A DNA stretch of 64,000 bases from Emergomyces orientalis (GCA_002110485.1 MOWL01000008.1:1-64000); one strand, 5' to 3'. Positions 11,408-24,296 are shown, counted from the stretch's first letter. Notes: generated by a model from the sequence alone, not told the origin. Made by a program: numbers and translations.

Positions 11408-13976
11408 ATGTCTCAATTGTTTTCTTTCTGCCACTTATTTTCTTTTACCTGGGGATCATCCCAGATTGAGTTGATAAAACTCTCTGCGACAGGGTTCGCT
11501 ACTGTCTTGAGTTTCTTCACCTTCATCGTTACTCTAGCCCGCCCTACCAGTATACACTGGACGTGCGGCAACATGTTCCCTGAGTGGATATACGAACTTT
11601 GCCGTGATGGTTCGAACGTGACTTCAGAGCTTGCCAATGAACCTGAAAGTGCCCCTCGCGATATAATCGACAGGGTATTCCAGCCCCAGAATGGCATGTG
11701 CGATAGATGCCAGGGCAGCGAAAAAGAGAAGGGGAATAGACATCTTGACTTGCAGCAGGCATATCTGTGCGGCAAATGGGGTTCAAAAAGACCCAGTGAT
11801 CTTTTTCTTCAGGTATTGAAACTGAGAACCAATTTTATTTGATATTCCTTTTTTCTCTCGAAATATTCTAATTCAAAAATGTTCATACTAGATATATCAT
11901 GATGTGCTCTGCACCCTTGACCGCAACCCGATGGCCGGGTGCACTTCCCCTGCATTACTAGGAAGCTCCGGTGTTGTACCGCTGACCATCATTGCTCCCA
12001 TTCCTGATATCTGTCGTCATATGGCAAACTGTATTGTTCGGGCAGAAAAAGAGGTGTTCCTGGCTACAAATTACTGGATTTTCTCCCGTTGTTCGACCAT
12101 CATCACGGATGCCTTGAAGGAGCTATCCATTCGCGCCGGGAGACGGGGAAATAAAGTGGTTGTTAAGATTATGTATGATCGTGCACAATTGAAACAGGTA
12201 TGGTAGAAGCCATACATCCTGTATGCGAAAAATTCTTGTTACCTAACAACGGACAGATCATCAACAATCGCCAGCTCATTTATCCTAAAGCGGCCACAGA
12301 CGTACATGTGCAAATTCCTCTACCAGAACATATTCCCAACCTCGAGCTCGAAGTGATGAATTATCATGAACCTATGCTGGGGACATTTCATTCAAAATTC
12401 ATGGTAGTGGATCGGAGGGTTGTTCTGCTCCAAAGTAACAACATACAGGTCAGCGACTTATTCATTCTTACGGCGCATACCTTCTTTCTTTCTTTCTTTC
12501 TTTTTTTTTTTCAAAATAAGTGTAGCGGGTCTTAAATTGTCACTCTGTTTTTTCTGACTTGTTTAGGACAACGACAACTTGGAAATGATGGTTCGAATGG
12601 AAGGTCCTATCGTTGATTCTTTCTACGATATGGCGATTATCCTGTGGAATGTCAAGTTGAAACCAATGCTGCCAATGGTCAACTCCCCAGCGGCACCAGA
12701 GAAACCGCCAAGTTTTGCTGATCGTGTCGCTCAAAGAACTCCTGAGAAAGTTGTTAATACAGTCCCACTAGAGAGGTACAGCCACCTGAGCTCATTTCTT
12801 CAATGGTTGTTGTTTTTGTTGCTGCTGGATTTAACGTATTGTTCTGAAGATATCAATCGAAGGAGTTTAAGAGCCAGAATGAACTGGTCCACGAGTGCGA
12901 AGAGTATCACCCTGATATTGAATCAGAAGCCGCAAGCATCCAGGCTAGTCTTAGACCCCGAGGTTCTGAAAGTAGAGTGGAAGGTGTCACTCGTCACTTG
13001 AGTCCGTATCGCTGTGGTTATGATGTATATGGTTTGTTGGCCTTGCTAATTCAATATAGATATTGTCAAACGCCCTGATATAATAGGAGACGCTCCCGAA
13101 TGGTCTGATCAGGATGATATGACGCCTTATATCGTGCATGCGCCCCATGGTCCATTTCCCATGGCGCTGGTATGTCGAGAGCCATGGCCTGGTAGGTCTT
13201 GTCTCTTCGGTATAGCCAACAATTGTTCACAGCTAACTGTGGGTTCAGTTTTGAATCACTCAAGTATTTACACGCCTCAGAACGTGGGTTTCCTGTCGGC
13301 TATCCGCAACGCTCAAAAGTCCATTTTCATGCAAACTCCAAATCTGAATGCAGAATGCTTGCTGGAGCCTATTCTTAACGCTGTTCGTCGAGGTGTGGTG
13401 GTGACCTGCTATCTTACCCTGGGATATAATGATGCCGGACAGCTACTTCCTTTCCAAAACGGTACCAACGAAATGATATCAAATCGTCTATACAACTCTC
13501 TCAGCTCTGACAAGGAGAAGACAAGACTTCAGATATACAATTATGTGGCGAAGGATCAAACGAAACCTATCCATAACAAATTCAAAAAAAGGAGTTGTCA
13601 TATAAAGCTGATGATTATCGACGAGCACATTGCGATTCAAGGTGAGAACCATGAAATGTGAAGCCGACGTAGTACCGTTCTCTGTTAACAATCCATTCTA
13701 GGAAACGGGAATCTTGATACACAATCGATTTTTCATTCCCAGGAAACGAATGTTCTTCTGGATTCTGCGGAAGTATGCCAGATTTGGCTTGACGGCATCC
13801 GGAGAAACCAAAACACGGCTATGTACGGCGCAGTTAGCTCGCAAGATGGATGTTGGCATGATAAGGTAACCGGCGATATGGCGGAAGGCGCGATTGGAGT
13901 TAACCCCGGCAGGTTTAGTGGGATGAAAGGGATTGTGGGAGCAATCAAGAGAGTTAAAGGAGCGGGTGGGTTCTGA
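11408..13976 (+). CDS. Phospholipase D-like protein with two HKD motifs, eight exons
   Basis: Proposed exons: 11408-11812, 11892-12197, 12257-12448, 12567-12775, 12850-13001, 13060-13191, 13249-13641, 13702-13976, giving 687 residues. Two HxKxxxxD catalytic motifs are visible: HSKFMVVD at about 282-289 (exon 3) and HIKLMIID at about 583-590 (exon 7), followed by QGNGN. Each supplies the His/Lys of the active site in PLD and cardiolipin-synthase-like enzymes, which cut or transfer phosphatidyl groups. A hydrophobic N-terminal stretch at about 25-45 suggests a membrane anchor. The introns at 12198-12256 and 13192-13248 are short; the latter is a multiple of three without a stop and could be overlooked, but it has a GCTAAC branch site and its removal restores the family's NHSSIYTPQN sequence. 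Intron 3 contains a (TTTC)n run. This is not a classical PX/PH-domain PLD; the substrate is unknown. Confidence 0.82.
12482..12511. repeat. (CTTT)n/poly-T in intron 3 of the PLD-like gene
   Basis: Tetranucleotide run passing into ten or more T, inside the intron at 12449-12566. Confidence 0.85.
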
Positions 13977-16515
13977 AAGCATGTAGAAGAGTGGAGTAGC
14001 ACTCTTCACGCCGGGTGCTAGGTCTTTTTGAGGACGGAGAAGAATTCGCGGATTAAATTTGGTCGTTCATCTTCATGCCTATACGTCGATATGCTCACTT
14101 GTTTATGTGTAATGTTTATAATTTATATCTCGTCTCGGATGTCCAAGGAACCGCAACGGTCTTGAGCTGCAATGATCCATGCTTGTCTACGTGAGGGGAC
14201 ATAAAGAATGGTACTCAACATGGAAATTGCTGAATTAGTCGCGGTTTTCAAGTTTCAATTCATACATGGGCAATAAAATTTGAGAGGTTAAGGCGTGGGC
14301 AAGCGGAAAACATGACCGTTTTGGACAACAAGTACTTAGGTAGCTGGCCCCGCTGCTCCCCGTTTATGCGGGTGTATTGGGGGGGGGGGTTTCGTCTCAT
14401 TTAGTTTATCAAATAAGCTATTTAGAGTTTCAGCAAAAACGTTACAGATCTTCAAGCTATGGGGCACGACTGAAAACTTGCATGTTGATACATCAGCTGC
14501 TGTCTTTGGGTTATTACTCCGACTGACGTTGTAAAGCGGGGGCGCGTGGTGAAATATTAAAGGGTTGGGTGGGATGAAGCCCCGTGATGGTGAGGTAATA
14601 GGTAAATGGACGGAGTTAGATGCGCTTGTATAGGCATGATGTGGAGCAGAGGTTCTTTAGGTTTTCGAGCAGTAAACCAGTTAATGTTCTGCAAATGTGG
14701 TTAAACCAACTTCGGATCAAGTCAAGTACTATCCATTGCTGAAATGCACGCCACTCTCGGGTTGGATGTTGGGGTCACTGTGACTGCTTGAAGCTACGAC
14801 CCTTTCGTGCTGGTTTGAAGGGACACTTTATTTAATTCGGGATGGCCATCAATGCATGCTCTCCCGCTGGTGGTATAGTTTAAAACACAATAAACGAAAT
14901 CAGAGGAGCTAAGAGCAAATAATCATATTATGAAGTGTGGAGGTTAAAACAAAAACACAAACAAAAACTTGAGAAGCTGGGGAGGACTGGGATCGGTCGG
15001 GGAGGCATGACGGTGTTTTGCCGTTGGCATTATTTATTGCTCATGTCTTGTCTATCAAACAAAACGATGCCGAATAACAAATGCCTGCAATAGGAACTTA
15101 TTTTAAAACAAAAGAGGAACTAGGAAAAGGAAAATCCAATCATCTAATTGGTTTTTGGTCCCCCTCACGAGACGCTCTCAGGTTGGAGAATGGTTGAAGT
15201 AGGCTGCTGAACCAACTGCCAGGTTTAATATTTCCATGGTTGAGAAAGCTTTGTATAGTCCCGCGCCATAAGTTTGCATCCAAGGTGATTTACTAAATAA
15301 CTACATTTAATTGCCAGTAGTTAGTAAAAAGTTATAGAATCATGATATTTAGTCATATCTGCACTCTCTGCATCATAACTCTGCATTCATATACTCATAT
15401 TGTAATAATAGTCTTCTAATTTTCTATTTTCATATCTCAAGCTGTGTAATAGCCGATTGTGCTTAAAAATAAACTGGGACTGCATCAAACTCCGAGACAA
15501 GCAGATTGAGCACAAGTCACAATGGATGCACACTAATGGCGAATATTTTGTAGGAGCTGTAGCAGTTTCCCCCACCCGCTTAAGATGCCGTTAGTATCAT
15601 CATCGGGGCATGTGTTGGTAGTGAGAGCCCGAGCTGTGGCTCGTGGCTTGATCCACTCCGCTCCGCCATTTTTGGGTTAAGCGATTGAGACCTTGGGAGA
15701 ATACGTTAGTTATATTACTGCGTAAATTTGGCCCATTGAAGGCCTAGAGACAATACGGTTTCATGTTCCGGCCCATTAGCCAACATCCTCTCCCCCAGTT
15801 TTTATTTTGTTTTCCCTTCTCCTTCGACGAAGTTAATAATATGCAGCTAGCCGACCCGTTAGATAACGCGCTTCTCCAAGGCTTTATTGGCAAATGTGGG
15901 GGAAGCTTGAATGAGAATGAGAATGAGGATGGTTTATCGAATGCATGTTTTCCGCATATGCTGTCACTCTTCTGAAACTGGCCCGGGGAGTTAGGGTTGG
16001 CCTTGACCATTTTGGGCCATCCACGGCCCGATCGATGCCTGTCCGGCGTTGTCTGTAGCCCAACCTTGAGTCTACATACAGACTTCACAGACCACAGCTT
16101 GAACATGCCATCAACTCAGAGCACCAATCAGATATAACGGAAACATGGTCTGCCATCTAATAATATCAGCGGGTTGATGTTTATATTCGTCTATATGCTT
16201 AATTAATCTTTTGACCGGAGATGTCCAGAGACATAGCTCGCTATGCACGACCTTCTGAAGTATAGAAGCATCCATAGTACTGTTCATGCTGTGGCACTTC
16301 TATATCTAATTATAAAATCCCGGGGCTCGGCTGATCTGTAAAACTTCGAGTCCTTGCACTGTCAGACCTCTATTTTCATGGTTTAGTGCACTATGCGGCT
16401 GTGAGGCTGCAGATCTGCCAAGAGTAAGCACCAGTCAATTAGGGTTATGCGCTAGGAAGATCAGAATCCTTGAATGGCAACCAGGCCGCCAAAACACCGC
16501 CTTGCATGGAAATAA

Positions 16516-16752
16516 TTAATTTAGGGGGTTAAACGCCTCTGGAAAATGTCCAGACGCCCTCTTGCCCTTCCACATCCCATAATCACCATACCACGTACCC
16601 AGGAAGTTTCCTTGATACCTGGAGACCAGGGAATCAGAAATGAAGTACCCCATGAAACGCCCCGTAGGGCTTATACCAATAATAGTGTTTATTTCCTCCT
16701 CTTCCACCACACCAGATTGCCGCGATTGTGATAAATGGGCTCTTCTACTTTA
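16516..16752 (-). pseudogene. Cryptic coding-like block, possible terminal exon or gene remnant
   Basis: A minus-strand frame opens after a stop at 16750-16752 and ends at the stop at 16516-16518. Its composition looks like a real globular protein: INTIIGISPTGRFMGYF, then SRYQGNFLGTWYGDYGMWKG, then a FPEAFNPL ending. There is no convincing ATG, and no matching 5' exon was found upstream on the minus strand. It may be the last exon of an unrecognised gene, a pseudogene relic, or chance. Family unknown. Confidence 0.3.
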
Positions 16753-18093
16753 CCTGGCTATGAAACAAACCATGCTACGTTTTAGAAAGGAATAGTGTAT
16801 ACGGGCCGATACAAGTACATACGGAAATACAGACACACCAAGTTTTAATCACGCTGTTCACCTGATGACGGCCCTCTATTGTGATGATTTATCTCTCTCT
16901 AACAGATATTCAGCAATAAGAGACTGAGATCTCATAACATCAACTCTCGATTATAGGATGCTACTATGCTAATCAAAGACCCCCAACGAGGAGAAGTGCT
17001 GCTGCTTGGGTGAAGCCTCAGAACTGAACTACAGAGACTAGACATTAGTGCAAGATTTTGAAAAATAATCACAATATATCCACTCATGGAGCGGTAATTA
17101 AAATGCAAGTCCGTGGTCCGGTGTGTTTAGCCAGGAACGAGGTGTAAGTTATTTGTCAAGTTGCTCCCCAAGCCCAACTTCCAAACGTGCAATCTGAAGC
17201 TAAATCAGCTGGAGATTCAGGCTCTCCCGTCCAGTCGCTGCCCTAGCGAATTAACCTGCCGCTAAAATAACTGTTCAAGCCTCAGGCATGGTTGGAAACC
17301 CGATCATCCGCGGCAAAAATACCCCATTTCTTGATCCCCCTCGTTACGCAGCTCTTTAACCGGATGTCACGGGATCGATATATAAACATAATATGTGATG
17401 ATAGTAGTTGAATATCTGCAGAGAGCAGTATATAGAAGTGGTAGGCTTGCGATGAGTAGAATTTAGAAACCAATATCAGGTCAAACAGAATTTAAGCAAT
17501 AGCATTTCAGGTATCTCCAGTATTTCTGTACGTACTATGTAAGGCTCTGTTTTCCGCTATGCCCAATTCTGAACAGTTACGTTACCTTATCGCTGGTGCC
17601 GCTAACCCCTGAGTAAATCGTCGGCCCATTTTGTTGTCCCTTTTAAGTTAAAAGTTATATTTGGAGCTGACCACGCTGAAAGACATTCCCTGCCCCCTGC
17701 CCCCCGCCCCCTAGCAGTCAGGCGGCGTTGTCATTCTGATAAATCTGCTGCTTTTTCTCTGCGCAACCAATTCTGGGAGTTAATAATAGATCCATATCTA
17801 CGCTTCGGACTAATCTGATTCAGGGGTTATGTGTCTGTTTTCCAACGGATACCTCTGTACGGAGCAGGTGTAACTGCATTTTGTTTCCACTTATGGGTGT
17901 TTGAACGTTTTTCGGACCGAGGGGAGGAGCTGCATGAAAAGCCTCCGCTTCTCATCCTCGATCTAGCAATACAACGCGGCACAAACGTTCATTTCCGTTT
18001 CTCTAGTTCATGTCATTGACAGCTACCCTGTGCGCAGGGATCATAGACACAATGCCCCCCTATCTCTGTTCCTTCGGGGCTGAGAGACAATTT

Positions 18094-18100
18094 TATATAA
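18094..18100 (+). promoter_or_regulatory. TATA-like element upstream of the subtilase
   Basis: TATATAA lies about 115 nt before the start codon at 18215, a plausible distance for a TATA box plus a short leader. It is a pattern match only. Confidence 0.4.
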
Positions 18101-18214
18101 GATCCTATCGTGTCCCTACGTTCGTCAAAAATCATTCTACATAACAGATCCGAGCTTATTCATAATCTTCCACATCATATCTTTTTACACCTTCAGCTTC
18201 TGTGTTCCTATTCA

Positions 18215-19821
18215 ATGCACTTTTTTGATACAATTCTTCCCCTCGCCCTGGTGGCAGCATCTACCACCCATGCTGGACCCATCCTTAAAGCTGCTGCTGG
18301 CAGCCAGCAGATTCCCAATTCATACATCATCGTAATGAAAGCGAACACCACCGACGAGAAATTCGAGAGTCACCGTAGCTGGGTTTCTTCAAAGATGTCA
18401 GCTACTGAATCCACTGTGGCTAACGCTGGTATCGGAACCGATTTCAACCTCGACGACCAATTCAAAGCATACTCCGGTATCTTCAACGACGATTTCCTCA
18501 AGCAGATTTCCGATGATGAAGACGTATGGAAATCCTCAAAATTCAACCTAATATTTTTTTGGGGTCTTCAAAATACTGACTCGTGTATACTCCCAGGTGG
18601 ACTACATCGAGCCAGACGTAGTTGTGAAGCTTAGCGAGATCGTCATTCAGAAAAACGCCCCATCCTGGGGGCTCGGTCGCATTTCTGCCATCGAGCGGGG
18701 CGGCAAGGACTTTATCTATGACTCAAGTGCTGGCGAAGGAATCACTGCTTACGTTATTGATACCGGTATCGATGTGAAGCATCCCGACTTCGGTGGACGC
18801 GCAATCTGGGGTACTAACACAGTCGACTCAGACGATCAAGACTGCGGACACCACGGTACCCACGTTGCAGGCACCCTTGCTGGCACTAAGTACGGTGTTG
18901 CCAAAAAGGCTACGCTGGTTGGTGTTAAGGTGTTTAGCTGCGGCATGGACGGAGAAGGAATAAGTGTCATAAAGGGTATTGGTTGGGCTATCAAGCATGC
19001 CAGGCAGCATGGCGACCCTAAGAAGTCTGTCATGAACCTGAGCCTGGGTGGGGGTTATTCCCGTGCAATCAACGACGCTGCCGCTGCTGCTGTCCGCGCA
19101 GGCTTCTTCGTTGCTGTGGCTGCTGGTAACGAAAATGTAAGTTCCATGGTACCTTTCCACTGGGCTTCTTCATAAGACCCCCTACTGACGCCAGGCTCTC
19201 CAGCTGGATGCTGCGAAAAAATCTCCTGCCTCTGAGCCAACTGTTTGCACCATTGGCGCCACTGATTCCGACGACAATATTGCCAGTTTCTCCAATTTTG
19301 GCAGTGTTGGTACGTTTGCAATTCACCTCGAGCAATAAATTTCCTTTCTAGAAACTAACATCAACTCCACTACAGTTGATCTTTTCGCTCCTGGTGTCGA
19401 TATTAACTCTAGCATTCCTGATGGCAAATCCGAGACCAAGTCTGGAACCTCTATGGCTACCCCCCACGTCGCCGGCCTCGCCGCTTATCTCATGTCTCTT
19501 GAGAATATCAGCGGTGGGTCCGTCTGTGAACACATGAAGGAACTTGCACAGGGTTCCGTCATTGGCGCCTCCAGGGGAACGACCTGCAAGCTGATCTTCA
19601 ACGGTGCCAGAAAAGGCGAGAAAAACTACCAAAAGACTCCCAAGCTCAAGCAGCCCAAGACCTCCAAGCCCAAGCACTCCCAGCCCAAGCACTCCAAGCC
19701 CAAGCACTCCAAGCCCAAGCACTCCAAGCCCAAGCACTCCAAGCCCAAGCACTCCAAGCCCAAGCACTCCAAGCCCAAGAGCTCCAGGCCCAAAAATTCT
19801 TATAGAGGTATTTCATATTGA
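18215..19821 (+). CDS. Secreted proteinase K-like subtilisin (S8A) with Lys-Pro-His repeat tail
   Basis: Exons: 18215-18523, 18597-19136, 19204-19309, 19376-19821, giving 466 residues. The N-terminus is a typical signal peptide (MHFFDTILPLALVAASTTHA), followed by an I9 inhibitor propeptide beginning SYIIVMKANTTDEKF. The catalytic triad is complete: Asp in AYVIDTGID, His in GHHGTHVAG, Ser in SGTSMATPHVAG. Intron 2 could end at 19194 or 19203; the latter was chosen because it aligns with the usual NEN-xDAA-SPASEP spacing. After the protease fold comes a tail of about 60 residues made of near-identical KPKHS units, rich in Lys, Pro, Ser and His, then RGISY. The tail has no aromatic glycosyl-anchor or GPI signal. 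The enzyme should be secreted and degrade extracellular protein; dermatophyte and Coccidioides relatives have expanded families. The polybasic tail may bind wall polymers or anionic surfaces (inference). Confidence 0.9.
19666..19784 (+). repeat. 15-bp coding minisatellite (KPKHS units)
   Basis: About eight tandem copies of a 15-nt unit (AAGCCCAAGCACTCC with minor variants) inside the last exon of the subtilase. Each copy encodes five residues, so copy-number change keeps the frame. Confidence 0.92.
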
Positions 19822-21900
19822 GGTTAACACTGGAATCCAGCCTTCTTTTATTTTTCGCCTGAACATACCTTGCATTCCATCCAACATGTCATTTCTCTCA
19901 TGTATTGTACCATATATAGTCTAAACCGCATAGAGATCGAGCTCTGTTTTTCAATTAATCAAACCCATTGTTTTTGCTTGACCCATGTCGCGTGGTGCTT
20001 CTCAACTTGCCAGCTGAAGGCTTGATGAGTAGACTAGTAGATGGATGAGTTGAGTTAGATTACGCTTCGGTTAGCGAGCTTGGCCGGGTCACATGAGTAA
20101 CCCACGTCTGGTCAGCCATAACTTGACTCTTTGGGATCAGCGCCAAACGCTGTTCGCAAATAAATTCATGGGATGCCTGCCTTGGGAATTACCCCCTTGC
20201 TGCAGCGCTGATCTGTGGACTTGCTTTGTTTAACATCGGACACCCCCATGGACAAGGCTGTGTATATGGTGCTCGGCTGCTTTTCTCAGCGACATTTCTG
20301 CCCATGTATATTTGCATTCTACAACAGAGCATGTTTGCCAAATGGGCATGGTGTGTACACACAAACAAAGCGTGGCCGCGAAACAAGGATACAGTTGGGA
20401 CCAACGCTCAAACCCTAAACCTCAATAAAGGCGGTTGGTTCCGTTTGGTGTCCCCAAAACGTCGTGGAGCCTGGAACCAGGAGAAGCGTGCCGAGTGTCA
20501 TGGCTCAACGCGAGGCTCTTTTTGTGTTTGAGAAATAGGGATGCACTCGCTATTTCCGTCGTGAAATGGAAGCCTTTATCAGGTAGACTCAATGGTATTG
20601 GGTTTTCTTGAGTTTCCATTGTGCCGATTTGGATCAACGGATCCCCAGTCGGTTACATCGACAACTCACCTCCCCAGTCACCCTCGCGTGAAACCACATA
20701 CTCGATCACAGGGCTGGATCGAAATCACCCGGAGACTTCCCGAGAATGTATCCGGGGCTTAATGCCTCCCGGTTTCTGGACCTCAACCAGGAGGCTAGGC
20801 AAAACGAACGTCACCTCTCTAAGTTTATCTAGTCCTGAGTTCCCGTCCACACAAAACGGCGGAGCCGTTACTCTGGCTTAGTTTAAATTTCTGGAGTGAC
20901 CAATTAATGACGGCTGTGCTGTCCAATTTCCATATCATGGACAATGGCTGTCAACGGGAAAATAGATAAGAAAATGCTGGGGCTTTTTTTTATGCTATTC
21001 GTTAATATTCTCGGAAACAAACCCCCAAACACACGTATGCCTTCAACATGACACGAGCTGGAATAGGAGCAATGGCTCATGAGAACTCTGCGCTATCCAA
21101 CGATAAGGGATGGAAGCATGTCAATATTCATTCTCAGATGATGACGGCACTGTTTGTAGAGGAGGCTTGAAAGCACTAAACCAGGCCCCAATTCCAGGCA
21201 GCAAGGCATCACTATACTGCGTACAGAAAATCCCTGCTCTGCCCAGCTTGTTGAATTCCCTTAAGCTAATCAAGTAGCCATCCATGGATGTGAGGCTAAA
21301 ATACAAGCAAGGTAGAGCAAGGGATGCCCTATGCAACTAGATCCCTCAACCTTTCGTCCAAACTAAGCATTCCAATACCAAGGTAATTTCCTCGATATTC
21401 AAACTTGAGGTATTAATTACATGTACCCGAAACTCTGAGTAGACAGTGACTCTTCATATCTACATGAGATAGATAACCCTTTCAAACTAAACAGTTGCAT
21501 TTACGACCAAAGTACCCGTGTATACGAATGGGTGGTTATCAAATGGTGGTTAGTTTCCTAGCTTCATCTTTCTGTATATATGTATATGTTTTCTGATGCT
21601 GGTTTCTATAAATACATATTATCGACTACTGGTTTTTTAATTTTTCACAACACATTGCATGCTAAACAGACCTCACAGATATGAAACAGAAATGAAGCTA
21701 GCTAATAGCACTCTAGCTCTCTAAAAACTCAAGCCTCTCATTTACAACGAAAGTAAGCCATACCGATACCAGATTTATTTACGGAGTGAGTACGGACTTA
21801 GCTGGGACATATCCGAAACACCTCTTACTAAAAGGAAACTCCCTTCCACACTCATTTGGATATTGTTGTATATCAAACACTAGTTGTATTTTACATGAGT
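19822..21900. other. Intergenic region leading into the transposon island
   Basis: No supported exon. GC content falls and CpG becomes rarer from about 20.9 kb onward. This stretch holds the 3' region of the subtilase and a transition into AT-rich repeat DNA. Confidence 0.45.
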
Positions 21901-21959
21901 TATTACACAAGATGTTGTTGTCTGCGCGTGCGCCTACAGCCGGAATTGAGAAGTGAGGG

Positions 21960-22900
21960 TAGGAGGAATGAGAAGCTCAACTCACACTCACCTGATAAAT
22001 TCACCATTACTGATGTCATTGAATAGTATGTTAAGTTGATATTTGCTGGCTGACTAAATGATCTAGAAACACTCAGCCACTTTCAAAATCACATGAATCT
22101 GAAGACCTATGAATATTTTGACATGATTTGCCTACTTCTTTCCCCTTCCCTGCAAGAAGATCTATTTATATGAATTACATGAAGATTATTGCTAGAAATA
22201 GTACTTTCTTTCTTCATTACATGTTCCATGAGATTATTGATACATAATCAAAAACAGACTTTTAAAATTTATAGATACTGATAAATATTACAGATAAATA
22301 CAGAGAAATATGTCCCATCAACCAATTTATATACTTAGAAAACTGAATATTAGACAGATATCTGAATAGCAAGATCTATCAAATTCAAGAAGAAAGTCTG
22401 ATTTATTGTTGATTATAGCTGTGATACACCTTTGAAAGAGTAACTTTCAAAATTTCAAAGACTTAATTGTTCTGAAAAATCAGAGAAAACCACAAACAGA
22501 AGTAAGAAACTGAGAAACTGAATAAGAACAGAAACTGTAGAAATTCAAGAGAGGAAACAGAGAAAAAATTAGTTGGAATTCAAAAAGGTGATATAAATCG
22601 CCAGCATTGATAATGCATGTAATAATTATAAGATATTATTATTATTATATTATACACCACTTAATCTCAGAGATATGTGGGAAACTATTTATTTTATCTA
22701 ACAAGAAAAATCATGCAATAAGAGAGTTTACTGCTGAATTAAAAACCTCATGCACTAATAAATGTATGTAACAGTTTCTGTGAGACTTCAGACTACTGGG
22801 AACCAGCAACTGCTGTTCTCAAGAAGAGAAGAGAATGAGATGAGAAAAGAAAAATTAAAAATAAAGAAAAATTACACTGAGTATTTTTGAAAATGCACCC
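21960..22900. other. AT-rich, CpG-poor probable transposon remnant
   Basis: Strongly A/T-rich with almost no CG dinucleotides, unlike the gene-bearing flanks. The plus strand shows short coding-like pieces broken by stops (for example LLSPSLQEDLF near 22130), reminiscent of a mutated Gag, but no domain could be assigned. It ends at a GTGA tetranucleotide run near 22908-22921. The call as a repeat remnant rests on composition and position. Confidence 0.35.
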
Positions 22901-22919
22901 GCGTGTGAGTGAGTGAGTG

Positions 22920-23386
22920 AAAGACATCAACTGCACTCTGAAGCATAGAGTGTCATGTCTTTAGCATGAAATGAGCATGAGAATGTGCTATGAGCACTGA
23001 TTTTGTGTGATAAGTGTGCTTTCAGCAGTTTCAGCATGATGTTTATTGAGATCTGTATATGCTTGATTGAGATGTGATAGATTGCTGCTTCTCTATTTAA
23101 TAGACACTCAGTGTCTTTGTCAGTGAGAACTGTGGTAGAATTCCCTGCTTGATTCATCATTTTATTAGACAGTGTAGCTCTTTTTTAATGTTCAATAGTC
23201 ATTTCTTGTTGATTCTGCCCTCATACAGCAGACTTCTGTGACTGTGCTGAAATCTATCACAGTGAACTATCACATACATCACTGTTTCATTTGAATAGCC
23301 ACATTCACATGCTGGTGATGAGAAATCCGATACTCATCTTTTATGTAGAAAGGCTGTCAGCCCTGTTTTCTCTGATCTTAGTTGAA
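22920..23386 (-). mobile_element. 3' part of a Tad/I-like LINE, split off by the LTR element
   Basis: Read on the minus strand from 23386, the sequence encodes the C-terminal tail typical of Tad/I-type non-LTR retrotransposons: IQLRSEKTGLTAFLHKR, then a CECGY...HCDRF block equivalent to the usual zinc-knuckle-like CxC...HxxxxC motif, then stops at about 23165. The remaining bases to about 22920 are presumed 3' UTR; the left boundary is uncertain and no clear poly-A (poly-T on plus) was found. It continues the minus-strand LINE at 31204-35705, from which it is separated by the LTR element. Confidence 0.7.
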
Positions 23387-23390
23387 TTAT
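23387..23390. other. Left target-site duplication TTAT
   Basis: TTAT directly precedes the 5' LTR and is repeated directly after the 3' LTR at 31200-31203. Confidence 0.7.
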
Positions 23391-23738
23391 TGTGGTGGGG
23401 AATCTCAGCGTGGTATTACTTTTCGCCGAGACCGCCTCATATATTTGTTTGGCATGGCTGCCTCATATTCCCATTATCCTTTGACCCACGTGTGGATTCA
23501 GCGAAGATTGATTGTACGCAGAGCAGTGAGATTGCTCCTTTTTGATTGTGTGATTTGATATGTGATTGATTGCTTGTTCTTCTTCTATATTTGAATCTCC
23601 TATGTGTTCTTTTGTATTGCTATTTGGATAGCTCATTGAATAGAATATTGTATACACAGTGAACTTATCAACCTTCTTATGATCCCGCTGCTCCTGCCCA
23701 CGTGCCGCCAAAAGCGCACAACCCCTTATTCCACTTCA
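23391..23738 (+). repeat. 5' LTR
   Basis: 348 bp, beginning TGTGGTGGGG and ending CCACTTCA. Matches 30852-31199 end to end at about 94 percent identity by eye, with no length difference. Confidence 0.9.
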
Positions 23739-23739
23739 T

Positions 23740-23757
23740 TGGCGTCCCTGGGAAGGC
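23740..23757 (+). other. tRNA primer-binding site
   Basis: TGGCGTCCCTGGGAAGGC starts one base after the 5' LTR. The leading TGG pairs with the CCA end of a tRNA primer. The tRNA species was not identified. Confidence 0.65.
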
Positions 23758-24296
23758 AATTCAAAATGGATGGGCAGGTGATAGCTATGACTGATATGAT
23801 TTCTCTCAACATTTTGTCTTTTCTGCTTTTATTGAGCATTCTTTTCAATAGTGTTCATTTGTGGAAGCCTCTGATTGGCCGATATGGCCGATATCGACAG
23901 TGGATAATGAAGGATGCGAGTGAACGCCTCACTGATAAGCTCAATTTAAATACTCATACCTCTATTCAACAAATGAAAGAAGAGAGAAATGTTGAGAAAA
24001 GTGATAAGAAAAAAGATCTTCAGTGAAAAAATCTAAAGTGAATGTTGAAATTTCTTCTCTTTCTTGAGAATTTGAGATTTGAATATAAAAAAGATATTGA
24101 TATTGATAGTATTGTTGAACTCTTTCTCTTATGTGAATAGAAGTCTTTTATGTGTTTCTTTCTTTCTCAATATATATCTTTCAAGCATTCTCAGTCAGAT
24201 TCTATTGTTCATTGTCAAACTCAGTCAGGAAAGATCTCTGCAGCGCCCCTGAAAATAGAAGTTAGCAAAGAGAAGACAGAAGCTAGCAAAGAAAAG

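Larger units (their letters stand above)
13977..18214. other. Long intergenic region
   Basis: 4.2 kb between the PLD-like gene and the subtilase. It contains a G-run near 14381-14390 and many short frames without family resemblance or splice support. Only the block at 16516-16752 (listed separately) looks coding. The last few hundred bases before 18215 include a TATA-like sequence. Confidence 0.45.

Noticed and set aside
15744..16106. 120-codon minus-strand frame in the 14-18 kb gap
   Set aside because: Ser/Lys-rich, no domain, no splice or promoter support; overlaps an equally empty plus-strand frame.
19348..19767. 139-codon minus-strand frame with (LGVLG)n repeats
   Set aside because: It is the antisense reading of the KPKHS minisatellite of the subtilase.
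22620..22660. AT-rich inverted-repeat-like stretch as a possible MITE end
   Set aside because: Short TTATTA runs only; no matching terminal repeat or target duplication could be found.
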